Assembly (NCBI RefSeq): GCF_040436345.1
Contig: NC_133230.1
Location: 29,694,551 to 29,758,550, forward strand
Length of the DNA stretch: 64,000 bases
Origin: Pagrus major
Taxonomy: Eukaryota > Chordata > Actinopteri > Spariformes > Sparidae
Reading direction: 5' to 3'
The notes below the pieces were generated by a model. That model was not told where the DNA came from, searched no databases, and saw nothing but the letters and a program-made list of their open reading frames with translations. The translations under genes and the position numbers were made by a program. Every line of letters begins with the position of its first letter. The first letter of the stretch is position 1. Shown here one piece after another: positions 13,730 through 28,800 of the stretch.

Positions 13730-14165
13730 GCATCACCACCACCAGCAGCGGCAGCAGCAGATCGGGGAGCGTTTTGAAGCACAGTTGGAGGGCCGACGAA
13801 GCAAACGAAACAAGCTCCGGACTCGAGCTCCAGTCGATGATAATGCTCAGCGGACGGTGGCCGGGGGCTGCTCGCTGGTCGCCGGCGGCTCGCGGACAGG
13901 CGAGGCTGCCGTGTGAGCGGAGGTGTTGCTGAGAGCGCTGTCCGAGGTGCCGAGGAGCCGCCGACAGAGCGGCGTCCTTCCGTTTTTTCCAGCCCAGACG
14001 ATACGCATGAACTGACGTGAATGCCGAGCAGCACAACAAGGCACAGCAGTCCGCCGGTCAGAGTAAATGGGACCGCACGTCGCCCGAGCGTTAGAAAGAT
14101 GGAGAGATTTTTCCTGCTCGTCCTCAGCGGTCTCTGCGTCTCTCGAGTCACAGCAGGTAAGTTTG
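13730..14165 (+). promoter_or_regulatory. fndc5: CpG island and 5'UTR of fndc5
   Basis: CpG density rises sharply here compared with the AT-rich flanks and reaches across the first coding exon. This is the usual appearance of a vertebrate CpG-island promoter. The island ends at the exon 1 donor. A two-codon upstream ORF (ATG at 14,007, stop at 14,013) sits in the probable leader. An in-frame upstream ATG lies at 14,021. No TATA box is evident. Confidence 0.65.
14099..14156 (+). CDS. fndc5: fndc5 exon 1: start codon and signal peptide
   Basis: It encodes 19 residues (MERFFLLVLSGLCVSRVTA) plus the first base of the next codon. The donor is cagcag|gtaag. The hydrophobic core FFLLVLSGLC and a small residue before Asp20 fit signal peptidase cleavage just before the FN3 domain. 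An in-frame ATG at 14,021 would add 26 residues in front, but its context is poor (T at -3, C at +4). Confidence 0.9.
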
Positions 14166-14510
14166 TGTTTGCGTGCAGTCAGAGGGATGTTTGTATGGAT
14201 CACAGACTGGTATGCTCCCGACTGATTAATTAAACGAGCCATGGAGGGATTGCAGAGGCATGTGTTGGTGTGAAACCCTGCTGCTTTGTGTTACATTAAT
14301 CGGTTTTGTTGGGAGACGTTGCGTAGTCTGTGGTGTTTGTGGAGAGGCTGACTGTGTCTCCGTGCTACTAGAGGCATCTGTGTGTGGTCATCTCAGGGTG
14401 ACAGACGGTGGTATGGACTATTCACATGTGAGACAGTTGTAGTGTGCATTGATTGAGATTAGTGGGGCTAAATTGACCCTTAACATGACATGTTGTTGTC
14501 AAGCAAAGCA

Positions 14511-14570
<60 letters not shown>

Positions 14571-14664
14571 AAGAGAGAGAGAGAGTAATGGTGTGATGTG
14601 AGCCAAGCTGACCTTTGAATCTCAATTTCAGGCAGGTACTATAAACTGCTACACACACATGCAG

Positions 14665-14696
<32 letters not shown>

Positions 14697-17600
14697 ACTT
14701 GAAGCTTGATGTTGACCTGAGCCATGTATTAATAACCAGGGTTGGGAGGGTCCCCTTACTCTGATATAGTTACTAATTACCTGTTAAAAAATGTAGTCAG
14801 TAACCTAATAAGTATCACAATATTAAAGTAACGTAACTTGATTACTTTCCCTTACTTTTGGATTACCTTAATACCAAACATATCATGAGGTGACTTTATT
14901 TAATCTTAATATTTCACTCGAGACCAGAGTGATGTTGTGTGAGACTCATGAGGTGTTTTCACTAAATGTATCTGTAATCAAATTACATCCAAATTACAGT
15001 TCCCTTTTTTGTATCCTAATTATGTAGTCCCATTACATGTATTCAGTTACTCCCCAAGCCTGTTAGTTGCACAGTCTATCAGTATGAAAATCAGATTTTT
15101 TTTAAATCTGGAAATGTGTTATCTTGTCATTACTACGAGACGTTTTTGTCCACAAGTGTTTAAAATGTGACTGTAATGAACTGCCACTGGCCACTGGAAG
15201 CACATGATTGGACTGCAGAGGAAGGACAGTGGTCCTCTCACATACATCCATGGAAATGCCACTGATGCGTACTATGCATGTGTGTGTGTGCTGATGTCCA
15301 ATACATACTGCATGTGTGCATCTATTTAGCATGCTTTTTAGAGTCAATACTACACCCGCACCACACACTCCTGCTATCATAATGCACCTCTAGTTTGCTC
15401 GGCATCCTCCCACTCCTCTGCCTCTCGACTGACGAGGGATCGCTGCGCTGCACACTCACACACTTACCCGTGTACAGTTTACAGACACGCAAATTACTTG
15501 CACACACTCTGTGTTGTGTGCTCTCTTTCTTCTCCAGTAAACAATTCTGTTCTCACAATGTAAAGAGGCTGTGTTACAAAGCGATGTTCAGACACAGCAT
15601 TTCAACTGGCAGGTAGTGGGATGTTTATAATGAACACTGGCACTTCACTGTAGTAGCTCCACTATATTGGAGAGGTGGAGAGAAGAGTATAGATCATTTA
15701 TTTAAATAAAGCAAGGTAGTCTTAATGTTTTGAAATGTTTTTAAGGTGTACAAACATTTTCTGCCCCTTCTGTTTTTTTATTGGTAACACCTTATTCCAG
15801 CTATTACATCAGGTCATCATGTGATCACATGTGATTTGCTTAAATGTTGATAAAACAATCTTACCCTACAGTCCATTTAGTAACTATTCTGATGTCAAAT
15901 TATCTTCATCGTGACCCAATCGCCAGAATAAATGTTGGCAATGTATGTTTCTGCAAACCGCAGATATGTACGGTCAGGGTTAGGAAAAGATCATGTTTTG
16001 GACACAAACACATCTGGAAATTGTCTTGAGGTCTTGAACATGTAATGTGTACATGATTTGTACCATGTTGTAGAAATGTCAATATGCTACGTGACACATG
16101 ACACGTACAAAATGTGAAGGTATCAGTGGTAAGTAGAAACGTTAACTGTCGATGTTTTATCCTGGTGCCTGGGCTTCTTCGCCGACAACGTTGCACCTCA
16201 ACTTTTAAGCCAACATGTACGAGACGACTTGATTAAAATAATTCCTCCCACCCTTATTTAGTTTAACTAACTGTCCAATGACAATTGTGCACATGTTCTA
16301 GATTGACGATACATGGGTTCACCTTATGCTTTTGTTCATTTTGAAAGTAGTGAAACGTTCATGCTACGGATTGACCAATATGGTTCTTTAGGGTCGATAC
16401 CGATTATTAGTGATCAAGGAGAACGATCACTGTATGTCAAAATTTATAATAACCAGTGATTGAATGTAACTTATTACAGTTTAATCATACTGCCCTTAAG
16501 TAACATTTAGAGGTACTTTACTTAAGTATTTCCATTTTCTTCTTTATACTTCCACTCGACTATGTTTATTTGATAACTTTAGTTACTAGTTACTTTGCAG
16601 ATTCAGAATATTCAGTGTTGATAGGCTATTACTTATGAGATGTAACCGGTTACTGTTGTGGCGGGGACACTTAGTAAAACCACAGAAAAAATACTGATTA
16701 TCTGGCCAGGGACCTTTGTTGCATCTCTCTTTGTTTCTCTTTATCTCTTGATTGATTGTATCTAAAATAGAAATTAAAAAAATTCCATGACAACTAATTT
16801 TCCTGTCATCTGCTGATAAAAGACCATGCGAAATGACCAAAAGCTCCAGAACAGCTACTAAATGAACTTTAAGGGGAGATTGTCAACTGCTGTATTAAAG
16901 TTCAAGAAAAGATTAGGAACCTTACTCAGTCCAAATGTTGATATGATAAAGAAATAAAATAAAGATATGATCAGTTAAGAAAGATTGTGAGTAACTGCAT
17001 CACTTTTGGATTCGCAGTTCAACTTGATTTAAGTTTTTGTGTTTGTTTTAACACTTAGTCAGACACCTGCACCAAGAAAACCAGGCCAATTTGATGTTGA
17101 GGCGGAGAGGTGGACTTGTAGAAGTGAGTGGGTGCGCACCAAGGCACCATAAAATTTACACTAGGCTGACGTCTTTACAGTGTCTCGGTTTATGGAGACT
17201 CATAAACAGTCGGTTGATCCTGGGAAAGGAAAGGTAATGTTTCCATTTAAAATGTAAATCGACTCTCTCACACATTCAATTAAATGAGGCCATAAATCCT
17301 TGCAAGCAATTTTCTCCGGTCCCTAACAGTTCTGAGTTTTAAGAAAGGATATGAAAGGAAAACATCAATGAATCAATAAGCATATTGAACAGTGATGTAA
17401 GCGATGTAAAGGCTCCAGGCTTTGAACAGTGAGTGTGGTTATTTTTTTAAGCTGTAAAATAAAACAAAAAACCTGCCAGGCGATAAATCACCTGTGAGAA
17501 CAGTGTATTATGTGTCAAGTGTTAAGTACTACCATCCATAGAGAGGAGTTCCAGGCCTCAGCTGTGAGAGCCACAGTTTGTAAAACCTACTCATCTTCTC

Positions 17601-20600
17601 TTCTCTAACATTAAATTGTCATCAAACAAGAAACTGACTTACAGTGTAAATGTTTCTGATCAGACGTCCAATAAGTCAGAGAGACAAAATCAAAATGAAT
17701 GTGGCTTCATAAGGTTTCATTTCAAGGTTTAATCAGCAGTTTCTCAAAGACACAACATACTGCATTATGCATTTTAGAAAAACAGCCTTCAGGTCTGTGA
17801 TGTTATTGTTTCCAGATGGCAGTTTGTTACATGCACAAAATGAGTGAACAGCACTGAACACATGGAGACTCCATCACTGGTGTCAGAGGATGAGCAGACA
17901 GTGCGAGGGCTCGTTTCCATGGTCCCATACTGAAACAATCCAGTCATTACCAGCAGTATTTTCAGTCATCTAAATGCAACACTTCTGCCCTGATTTTATT
18001 CTAATGCGCGTCCTTTAGACCTGCTGGGTATCTGGGGAAGCCTCCTGATTGGAGGACTGAGTCATTGCTCTTTAACAGGGCACAGAGAGCGTGAGAGGAG
18101 GTGTGAGTCGTTGGGGATGCAGAATTGCGTGAGTGCATGATTATCTGTTCATTATTTTCCCTCTAGTCAATTGTGTGAGCACATTTAGCTGTTTGTAATT
18201 ATTAGTTGTTTGTAATCTTGTTTGCAAGTTTTTTAAAAGCAGTTGACTGCACTTTTGTTGCAAGAGCCTATTACAGTACAGTTACAATTCAGCACTAATG
18301 TGTTGCATCAGATCTGGGCAATAGAATTACAGCATTTTTTTCTGACTTTTACTAACAGCACTATTTTTAACACATTATTTACAAGAAGACATAAATACAC
18401 TTTGGCAAGCCGCCACTACAGTTAACTTACATAAGCGTCGAGGCTGCAGTAGACGCACACTGCGAGGAAGGCTGCGTCCCATAAATTCACTAATGCATCT
18501 CTGCTGCTCTTTAAAGGTGCACTGTGTAGTTTTGGGGTTGGAAATTATAATCATAAGAGAAAGATCTTGGAGACTGAGACTGGATCTATTGACTGATGCC
18601 TAAATAAACAAACACAAAAGCCAGATCCAAACTTCTGCTCATACATTTTAAAACAACATTAAAAAGGGTTAAAAGCATAAAGAAAATTTTAATAATTTTC
18701 CAAATCTGATTTCTTTTCACTGGCAGAATATGCTTTGTGTACACTCCCTCTGGGGTCATAAATAGGCATGGGACACAATTATCTTGGCCAATATAATTGC
18801 GGTTCACAATATTATTGCATGTGTTGTGATTTAAATGAAGAGATATTGTATCTTATATTGTACTTTCCCTATTCATTAACCAGAATATTTCAGGGTTTGT
18901 AGAATACAAAAGAAACTCCTCTCAAATCACGCAGCTCACACATTTGTTTTCCCCTTGAATATCCTTCATTCAGCCAAATTCAAAAGCCAGAGGAAGAGTA
19001 TCAGCTCTCAGCTTTTGTTTAATACGACTTCATAGAGTTGTATGTATATTGGTATTCTATTTTTGTTTGTTTTTTGGCTGCTGGCACATAGGTATTTTTG
19101 CTGTGTGTATGTAGATCTGTGTATAAATACAGAACCAGCTTAAAACACAAAGATGAAGCTACAACTAATTTATAGGCCTGACTCGACAGAGCTGGTGTAT
19201 TTCTGGAACACAGCACTGTGGCTCAAAGTTAAAAACAAAAGAAAAAGATAATGTTTGGGAAGTCAGTCCTCGCTGTAGCTGTGCTGTCATTGTTGTGTCA
19301 GTACTGCCCAGATAATCTCTCTTGATCTTTCTCGCACCATGTCACATTTTAATTGTCACTTGTCCTCTTACATAAGTGTCATTGCTGCTCAGTGTATCAA
19401 CAACGTAGCGCTGCTGCTGCTGCTCTTTCCTCTTTCCTCTTTCCTCTGGCACCTGTCTGCCTCTTCTTCATTTCAAAAAGCCTCTTTGAGTTCCTCTTTG
19501 AGAGCTCGCCCAATGGCTCAGCGAGCCGCAGATGAATAAGAGCGATGGCCTTGTGGTTGATAGCGAGGGCTCATTTATGCAAAAGCTTTTAGATCTCGTT
19601 GAACGTAAGGAGGAAAGGTGGTTTCTTTTTTATCGAGAGCAACACTGAGGAGACCAAAAGAGCCAAACTTCAAGGTACTAAAAGTTTCAAAATTATTTAA
19701 CAATTTTTTTAATGCATTCAGTTTAAAAGAGTCCCAAATATATTAAAATCCCAGCGTCCCTTAAAACCTGCAGTCCAGTGTGGTGTGGGTGCAGCAGAGA
19801 AGAGTGGTGGCATATCAGTCTCCCTCTCTCCGCCGCCTGGTATACCACCATCCTCTGCTCACCTCTGCCTTCTTTCCTTGTGTTCTTCTTCTGTGCCAGT
19901 CTTATCATCCCTAACATTTGACCCAGGTGGTTGGTCCCACCCGTCGAACCATGCCATCGGTCCCTTGCGCCATTCTCAGAAAACCGATTGGTGGTCACCA
20001 GTGCCTGTTACAAATACAAGAAATCTACCAGGTATAGGTTATCAGGGAATCAAATTAGTCAAGGGGAGTGCAGACATCAAGCAATTTGCAACAATAAAAG
20101 CATGCAATACAACAAAACAAACTCATGCTAATAAAAACACAGCAAGCAACATTATAAAATACTTAAAAACAGTCACAGTCTTTGACACTTGTGGCAACAC
20201 TGAACTGCAAACAGCAGGAGATTGAAAGAAAACAATTTTGATTTTTTTACTGAGAAATTGTTTTTAATGTAGTTGTTCTCAGAAGCGACAAGTGATTTCA
20301 GGTTGGTCTTTTTTTGGAGAAAACAGAATGAAACAGGCTTTAGAGGACAGATTGGTGCAATCATCTGGACACCAGGCCTGTGGGAGAAAGAGATGGGATG
20401 CCAAAAGACTGACGTGGTAGCGTCTCGCTGATGGCTCGCTGACGCAGTCTGTCGTCTGTCCAGTTACACGTCTGTCATGTCGTGTGCAGGTGGAGGAAGG
20501 TCTGAGCTACCATCTGGAGGGAAATAAATGGCATGTATGTGAAGGAGTTTGTTGGGGTATTCAGTGTTGCAGACTTGTTCGTCTGTTCTGGGGTTTTTCA

Positions 20601-22167
20601 TATATTAAAAGCATGTTTAAAACAAGTCCTAAAAGTTGTCTACACAATCAAAAAGGCCTTCATCAAATATGAGCACTGACATTTTCACTCAATGAACAGT
20701 GATGAACTTCAGTTGTTCTAAATCCATCCATCGATCTGCTTGTGCACGAAGTCCTGTAATGAGTTACCACCTGAAATTAAGACCAGTTAGGTCAGTGGCA
20801 ATCAGTTTAAGCTTGTTCAAAGAGGCCCACATAAACATTTTGCCAGTATGGACATGCTATACATGGTTAGATCGGTTAGATTCTCAACAATACAGTCTTC
20901 TAGTTTATTGAAGAGAAACCAGAAGAACCGAGGAATAATTCATTCAGATGTGCCATTATGGTCAGCAAAAGAGATGGAAAAATGTGGTGACATGGAGCAG
21001 TCATAAAGTCCTAATTTGTGTCCGATCTTTGTAAACTTATTTTCCTTTAGTCCATAAGGGTCCACTGGTCAAAGGAGTCAAGAAGTGTTTTCAATCAAAT
21101 TAATCCAAGTTGTGAATATTGTCCTGTGAAGTCCATCGCTCACTGTCTATCAAGGTGGTTCAGCAAACAAAAACATATCTATTCTTCCTGCCCTCGTGTT
21201 GGGTGTGTTTGCTATCTTTATGTTACTGCCTACAACATGAAAGTGTCCCCACCTCTGTCTGTTCAGTTTTCACCCCAGGACAGCCCGGGGAGTACTGCTC
21301 CCAGTTTGGAAGGCCAATTGGCTCTGGTCAGACAGAGTGCAGTTTTTGCAGTCAGTTGTTTTCTAAACACAGCTGAACGCAAAACATAAGGAAAATGAAC
21401 TGAAAACAGTACGTTTTGAATGATATTAAAAGTTTTTAGAGTCAATAGACACTAGGTTAATCCAAGGCCTCTTCCATTGTAAAATGCCCAGGTGTCCTTC
21501 TGCAGTTATTTTGGTGAAAGTAACGCAAAAGTATGATGCATTACTCTGATTGAATTGATTGTTGAATGTATCTTATTGAACATGAAGCCACAGGTTGTGT
21601 CAGCACAAAACAAAAGAGGAAAGCTTGTTTACCTGTTTTCCAAATACAGAAACAGTCAGTTTCGAATGATCAACCTTTGTGCCGCGAGCTGAGAGTCTAG
21701 CTCGGGTGTGGGACCTTAGTATTCAGTCAGGGGCCAGTAGTCAGTCACACAGCATGTGTTTCTCTCAGGGGAATTCTTGCTGGAGAGAGACAAGGAGATG
21801 AAGCCAGTGATGGATAGAGAGAAAGCAAATTAATGTATGCAAAAGGGAGATAGTGCTGGCAGCAAAAGAAGACAGTGAAACATGGAGGAATCAGAGTGAG
21901 AGTATTCTTCACATCCCCCACCCCCACCCCCTTCCACCTGCCTGCATGTGACACCAATCCTCTCAGGCAGCTACTGTCAGCGTCACTTTACCAGCTGTCC
22001 CCAAGTCCTCAGCAGGACTGTGAGACCTCCACAGAGAGACACTGCAGTCAGTCTGAAGTGAAAGACAGACAACAGAGGGAAGTTCTAATATCATATTCAT
22101 AACCTTAAATCAAGCTGTGAGCTCCTTCAGCGTCGTCAGCCTCATCCGTATTACTGCTGTTTCCCTG

Positions 22168-22248
<81 letters not shown>

Positions 22249-22430
22249 GGAGAAGGGAGGGCTGCAACTGATGTGAGAGTAGATTTCATTAGCAGTGGGC
22301 TTGTCAAATAATCAGCCTCATGGCGCTCCTCCCTTGCCTTTTTGAATTAGCTGGCTTGCATTCTGTGTGCACACAATGCTGCATTGATTTTCATACCGTG
22401 CCTTTTGACATTTAATTAGAGAAATGCGTT

Positions 22431-22507
<77 letters not shown>

Positions 22508-25500
22508 TGGAAAGAAAGAAAGAAAGATTTCTCGGCATCCTCGTGACCAGCGGGGTTGGAAAATTCATTTCCTTGGAGTAAATAACTCATTTCTCTACAA
22601 TGGGACAAAAAGAGCCTCAGGTGTGATTATTTGACAGTGTTGCGCTGCTGTGCATGGAAGCAGAGCGGTCCACGGAGAACACACAGGATCCATTTGGCAT
22701 GCAAAACATGCAGAAAACACACACGCCTCCCACACACGCAAACAGGCGCTCTGTGGCTGTTAAAGGAAGACATCTTTAATGAATTTGAAAATTAAAACCG
22801 ATAGAACAAAAGGCTCAAAACAGTCTCAACCAGCTGATCAGCAGCCAGAGTGTGAGTGTGAGTGGCATGAGGCTAATCAATAGCAGAATAGTACATGAGT
22901 GAGTCAGAGCTCGGCTCCCGTCTCCCCCTTTCACCCACCGTCTCCCCCTGCACCCAGATTCCCATTGAAGTGTCAGTTACAGGCAGAGCTTTACACACCA
23001 GGCTGTGGAGGAGCTGCCAAAAAGCCCCAGTGTGTAGTAGCTGTAGAGAAATATATAGCGAGGCGCGTCGGAGAGACAGACAGATGAGAAGAAAAGAGAA
23101 ACAAAAACAGATAGACGGCGCGGGTGTGTGTGTGAGGGGGAGGTTTAGCACCAAGTGTCCATTACAGTCACAAAGATAGAAAGTGAATGGAAGAAGAAAT
23201 ACAGGAAACATATGAGGTGGATTTCCTCCGACAAAGAAGAGGTAGTGGATCCAAAAGTTCTGGGAGCTGAATGGAACAAACAGTGGGACAAAGATAAAGA
23301 AAGGCAGATATCCATAGGGGAGCTCCCTTTATTGGTTTATGTAAGACTTCAAGCAGTCGTATGGGAAAGACGGCTGTGAAACAGCAGGCAGCGTTACAGT
23401 GCGACTCCGATGTGAGCACATACGTTTCATTGCATTTCTAAATGATTCACTAGATGCTCTGGCCTATAGATGAGCCACATTAACGCCTGGTGTTTGTGTG
23501 TGCAGGTATGTGTACATGTGGACCACGTGCAGAGGTCTCGCCTGACACATGAAAGGGCAAACTCCAGATCAGCACAAAGTCCTAATGGCTCTATCATGGC
23601 ACATTAACTATGAATGATGGGGAAGCTAATGTCCCTGCCAGCTTGTATGTATGCTAACCCCATAGAGCACGTTGTAACCGCAGCTTACATGGCTACGAGG
23701 CTCAATAACAATAATACTGTTAGCAGGGGAAAAACAAGAGGCGAGCAGTTGTAATTCCCCCGGCGCTGTCGTTAGCTGTGGCGCGAGACACCGCTGCGCT
23801 AATCAACATGTGCTAATTTGTAGCCGCTGACTCCCCTGTGGCCTCTCACTTTCTAGCTGTTATGGCTTTAGCACAAAGTTGTAAGTGTTCCTTCAAATGT
23901 ACACCACTTTGATATTCACCCCCACCTGCTGGTTATTACACCACACCTCCCATACAAAGTGACTGTGTACTTACTATTAGCCTTGAAATGTGCTAAAGCT
24001 GTTTAAGATGCTAAACATTAATTAGCAGGAGCAAAGTGGTTCCCGAAGGGATTCAAAGAAAAGGAACAGGAGGTAATAAACACCCAAGGCCTGTGCCCAC
24101 CTCTAAAATGCCAGAAAATAGAGGAATAGGATGTAGCCAACAGGCAGTTAGTTTTCATATTATTTCACAGGCCTACAAACTCACTTATAAGCATCCCAGG
24201 GAGAAGAACCAGTCCAGGGGCCTGACTCTGGAAATGTATTTCTAAGGATTGCAGCGCTGTAAAATCAGTGATATCTCGTCCTATATTTACAGGTCGTCAA
24301 CAACATCAACATTGGTGACGCATCCTTGATTACAACGGTTCCACGCAAATCTGGTGGAAATGCAGGCTGGTTTGCCAGATGGCACCAGGGTTCCTAGAAC
24401 CAGAGCTAATTTGGTGGAAAAACACCATATGTGGCCGATTGTTTTTGTAGTTTAAATTGAGATGCCTCCACACCCCAGGCTTTTTCACATAGTATTATTG
24501 TTGACGCCGCTGTTACAAAGCCAACTGTATCATTTCTGTTTTCCTGGATTGTTGGTTGGTTGGTATGTCAGCAGGATTACACAAAAACTACTGAATGGAT
24601 TCCCATGAAACTTGGATGGGGGAAGACTCTCAGCCAAGATTCTATGTCTGAGCACAATTTGATGCAGATCCTAGATCCAAGCTAAAATCATGGTGAAGCA
24701 GTTATGGGTGGTTTAGAGTAATGTAGGGCTATTGAGTTTGATATTGGATTAGGCTTGATTGAATTAAGGGGGGCTGGATGGCCTTGGCGGAGGTTTGCGC
24801 TCTACTGAGGGCCATTACAGTTTATTCATTTAGTCTATAATAAGACATGAAACCAGATAGAAATGACTGCAGACTGCCAGTCTGACTGGCTCAGTCAGCT
24901 TTCAGTTTCCCGGGAGATTTTGTGCCTGGTGGCAGACAAAACAGCACGGTGAAAGCGAAGTTTATAGGAAATCACTCGCTGATAGTGTCATTATTCTATA
25001 GCCATTACATTGTGCAATCAACATTTTCTTCATAATGATATGTTAAAGCAAAAATTCTTAAATAAATGGCACATTAGCCAATTCTGCACCACTAATGCAC
25101 AATATGAACTGAAACGATGGGGACGTTAAAGAGACTTCTCCTTTTTACCTCACCTCTAGGCCCAGTCTTGTAAAAATGGCCCTGTATGAAAAACTAGGTT
25201 TAACACCTTTATTGTTTCAGCTCTAATTATGCTAACATGGTGCATAAGCCTAAAATGATTTATGTTTACTTAAATTACCACAATCTAGCAGATGCACTCT
25301 GAGTACTAGTTGTTTTTCAAAGCTGCCATGTGTAGCCTTACCGTGTGCCCTTTACCTGATGATTATTTAAAGAGAAAAGAAGGCACAGTGCAAAGAGATG
25401 GGGACCCACAGCTCAATCGCTCCCTGGGGCCCTCTGGTGGGTGAATCTGTAACTGCCTCAACCCCATTTACACCTGGTATTAACGTACGATCTGTTTCAG

Positions 25501-25821
25501 GATACATTTTCTGATCACAGGCCTTTGCATTGACACCTCACATTCAACATCCCCTGTTACCTGAAATATTTCCCCATCTATAATTCCACTCAGAAATTCA
25601 CTACCTTAAAAGCAGTGAACTGCTCTTTAGCCAGCTTTGGGGAGTGTGTGTACACACTGAACAAACTGAAAAGAGATGCAGAGGAAGAGTCAGGAGGGAG
25701 GGATGACAGCAGGCCTGGAGGAGGTGTGGGAGGAGTGATCCTGTCTTTCTGAGGTCGACGGAGAGATGAGGAGGACGTTCATTTAATAATGAAAGACTTT
25801 ATGAAGCAGGACTGTTCACTG

Positions 25822-25893
<72 letters not shown>

Positions 25894-28800
25894 TGTTCAC
25901 AACATGTCCGTGTTCTGAAGCAGCATCTCGGCTTCCTCTCCTTGACCTTATATAGGTTCACACACACACACTCTCTCCCTCCCAGTGAGTTCTCTAATGA
26001 ACGTGGATATTAAGGAGCCGTCACCCTTCACACTTCCCAGCATGGGAAAGACAACTAGCTGTCAGTCTGATCATCACTGGGCTAACAAAGACACACACAC
26101 ACACCAGGGACATCCGTCACCGTCTCCTCAAAGTCACCCCTATCTCTCCGGGTGAGGCCAACTGTGTGCCACTGCAATGGGAGAGAGTTTATGAAGACAT
26201 CTGTCTGGTGTTTCATTAGAGCTGACTCTCATGTCATGTGGATATTTTAGGCCCACGGTCATGGCCAGCGTCCGCGCTTGTCATCCCTTGCCGCTGTGCA
26301 GTCGTACGGGGGAGAGGAGATGGACGAAGGCAGACAAAAAGTGACCGGAAGCTGCGGGACGTGAGGACACTCAGAGAGAGGGTTTAACTTTTGTTTGGCA
26401 GAAGGAGAAATGTTGCACTCTCCTGCTTTTTTTTATTATTTGTGATTTAATTTCGCCGTCTCAGTGGAATCAAGTTCTGTTTTCCAGAAGAGATGATAAT
26501 TCACTTATACATTCAAACAGGCAGTCAGCAATACAAACAATAAAGGGAGAAGAAAACAAAAAAATAATCAAGTATCATATTTTAAGGTCATCCACTGGGA
26601 GAATAATTTGCAATTTCAAAGGGCTTTGCAGCAGGCTACTCCATTTTAAGGAGCAAAGAGAAAGTACTCTCAGCAAGATCAGAAATTTAAAGGCTTTGAA
26701 AGCTCATTGAAAAGCCAAATTATAGGATTTCAGCAGGATTTAGGATTTAAAAGACATGAGGTGTGTGGTACAGAGCTTCACAAGTACAGCCTTATAGATC
26801 AGACTGTGGTGTTGAGAAGAGAGAGACGTAGAATGATGCCAGACTGTTCCTATTACCAAATCAGCTCCTCTTTTCATTACTCACTTTTTATTCTCTTCTT
26901 TTAAAGTCTATTAAAGAGGCAGTTCGCCAATTTTACAAATGAAACTCTAACTACTCGCAAGGAATATGACGCCTTGAACATAAGGATCTGAAAAGTAAAT
27001 AAAGCTGTCAAATTAACATAACGAAGTAAAAAGTACAACCTTTCCCTCTGAGACACAGTGTAGTAGAAGTGTAGAGTAGCGTAAAATTAACATACAACAT
27101 AAGTAAAAGTACCTCAGAGTTGCACTTGAGTAAAAGTACTTGTACAAAAGTACTTCATGATTACTCCTCTCGCTATTTAGTTATGGTTCTTTTACTAATG
27201 CTGAAAGAGAAGAGAGGCAGTATAGATATCTGCAATTATAAACAAAGTGTTTATATGTGCAAACAAAGTAATGGGCTGATGTCAGAGTTACAGAGTTAAT
27301 TTCCCAGTATTCCTTGTGGAGCATTAGGATCTAAATGTTAACTGTCTCTGTGTGTTTTGAGAGCAGTGTCAACACATGAGAGAATAGAGCCAACCAATAA
27401 TGAGTTTAATTTGTGACTACTTCAGTCTCATTACCACCCTCCACCTAAGACGACATCCCTCAGGCTTCTCAGGAAACAGCATACAAACAGCAGCCAGTAA
27501 AACAAAAGCAAAGCCACTTCAGACACCCGAGTACCCGCTGATGAAGAGATGCAGCAGGTCTCCGTCCTGTCATCTACTGTTAGTCAGGCCATTCATCAAA
27601 ACATCAGCAGCAGGTGGGTGGAAACGTAAAACCGCGGCCTGCTCGGATGCGGTGCGCTGGTTTTGAGAGTACAGTATGTCAGTGTGTATACAAGTGCTCC
27701 AGCAGCCCATCATCCTGTAATTACCAGCTGTGTGATTTGTACCCGTCGAAGGGCAAGTGAGCGTTAACCTATTCAATAACTCATTGACTGCATTTGGTGG
27801 GCAGAATTAGATTTATATCCCATTAAAGACAGAGGAGTCGCATCACTGAGAGTGACCAATTCTCCTCGTCCCTATTCATCTCTCTCAGTTCTGCTCCAAG
27901 TTACATTTATCAATCGATCCCAGAAGGCCACTGTTTGCTGCAGCGTGAAGGTGTAACCAGTCTCTCACGGTTCAGTGTGATACAGGATACAGTATATGAA
28001 CCTAATTTGAATAAAAGCAAACTGTGACAGTCTTTTGAAACATCCTCCTGTTTCCTACATGAAAACCCTAACCCTAACCCACTTCCCGAAATATTTCAAA
28101 ATATTGAAACAGGTCAGTGCGCTTCCAGGAAAGAGTTAGCAGTAGTATTTAATGAGGACTCCTGGTCGTCAGTTTGAAGACTTTCATTTTGTTCAACTAT
28201 AAATCAGCCCCACCATTTTCCATTAAAGTGAGACAGAGATCGATTGATGAAGCCATATTTCTTTGGATACCACCAGGGTGCCTCACAAAATGAAATTAAA
28301 ACTAAGATTTGAGTTAAGTTAGAGTCTCTGAGATATCCAGGCGAATACTGGGAGGGACTAAAAAAAAGTGCAGAATTATGAGCTTTTTGAACAAAGCTGT
28401 TTGATGTGAAAAAAGGTTAGAAATCTCAGTGGCTATTAGATAAGCTCATACAGAAAGACAGACCAAACAACAGCAAGACACTGATGAATCCAGAGTGCAA
28501 TACAACAAGATTTCATTGCTTTTCATTGGTGCGAGGTTGCTTGTAAATGTGTTAATCCATGCATGCAATACTGAAAAGAAAAGCTTTGAATGCCTGAGAG
28601 GTGTTTGTTGAATGTCAAAAGATACGACTTTATTGAATTACAATGTAAAATCCACAAAACATTTTAAGCTCCATGAGGCTGTAGGCCTAGTGCTTAGGCA
28701 CAGCATTGAGCTAAATGTTCACATCAGCATGCTATCACGCAGGTGTAATGTTTACAGTGTTCAACAGTTTAGGTTAGCATGTCAGATTAACTAAATATTT

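Noticed and set aside
13650..14242. Several minus-strand frames of 129-159 codons in the fndc5 5' region
   Set aside because: They are antisense to the CpG island, where high GC removes stop codons. They are composed of Ala/Arg/Ser-rich and CAG-derived runs and have no exon structure.
28065..28080. Telomere-like CCCTAA repeats
   Set aside because: Only about two and a half units. Too short to call an interstitial telomeric site or a fusion point.
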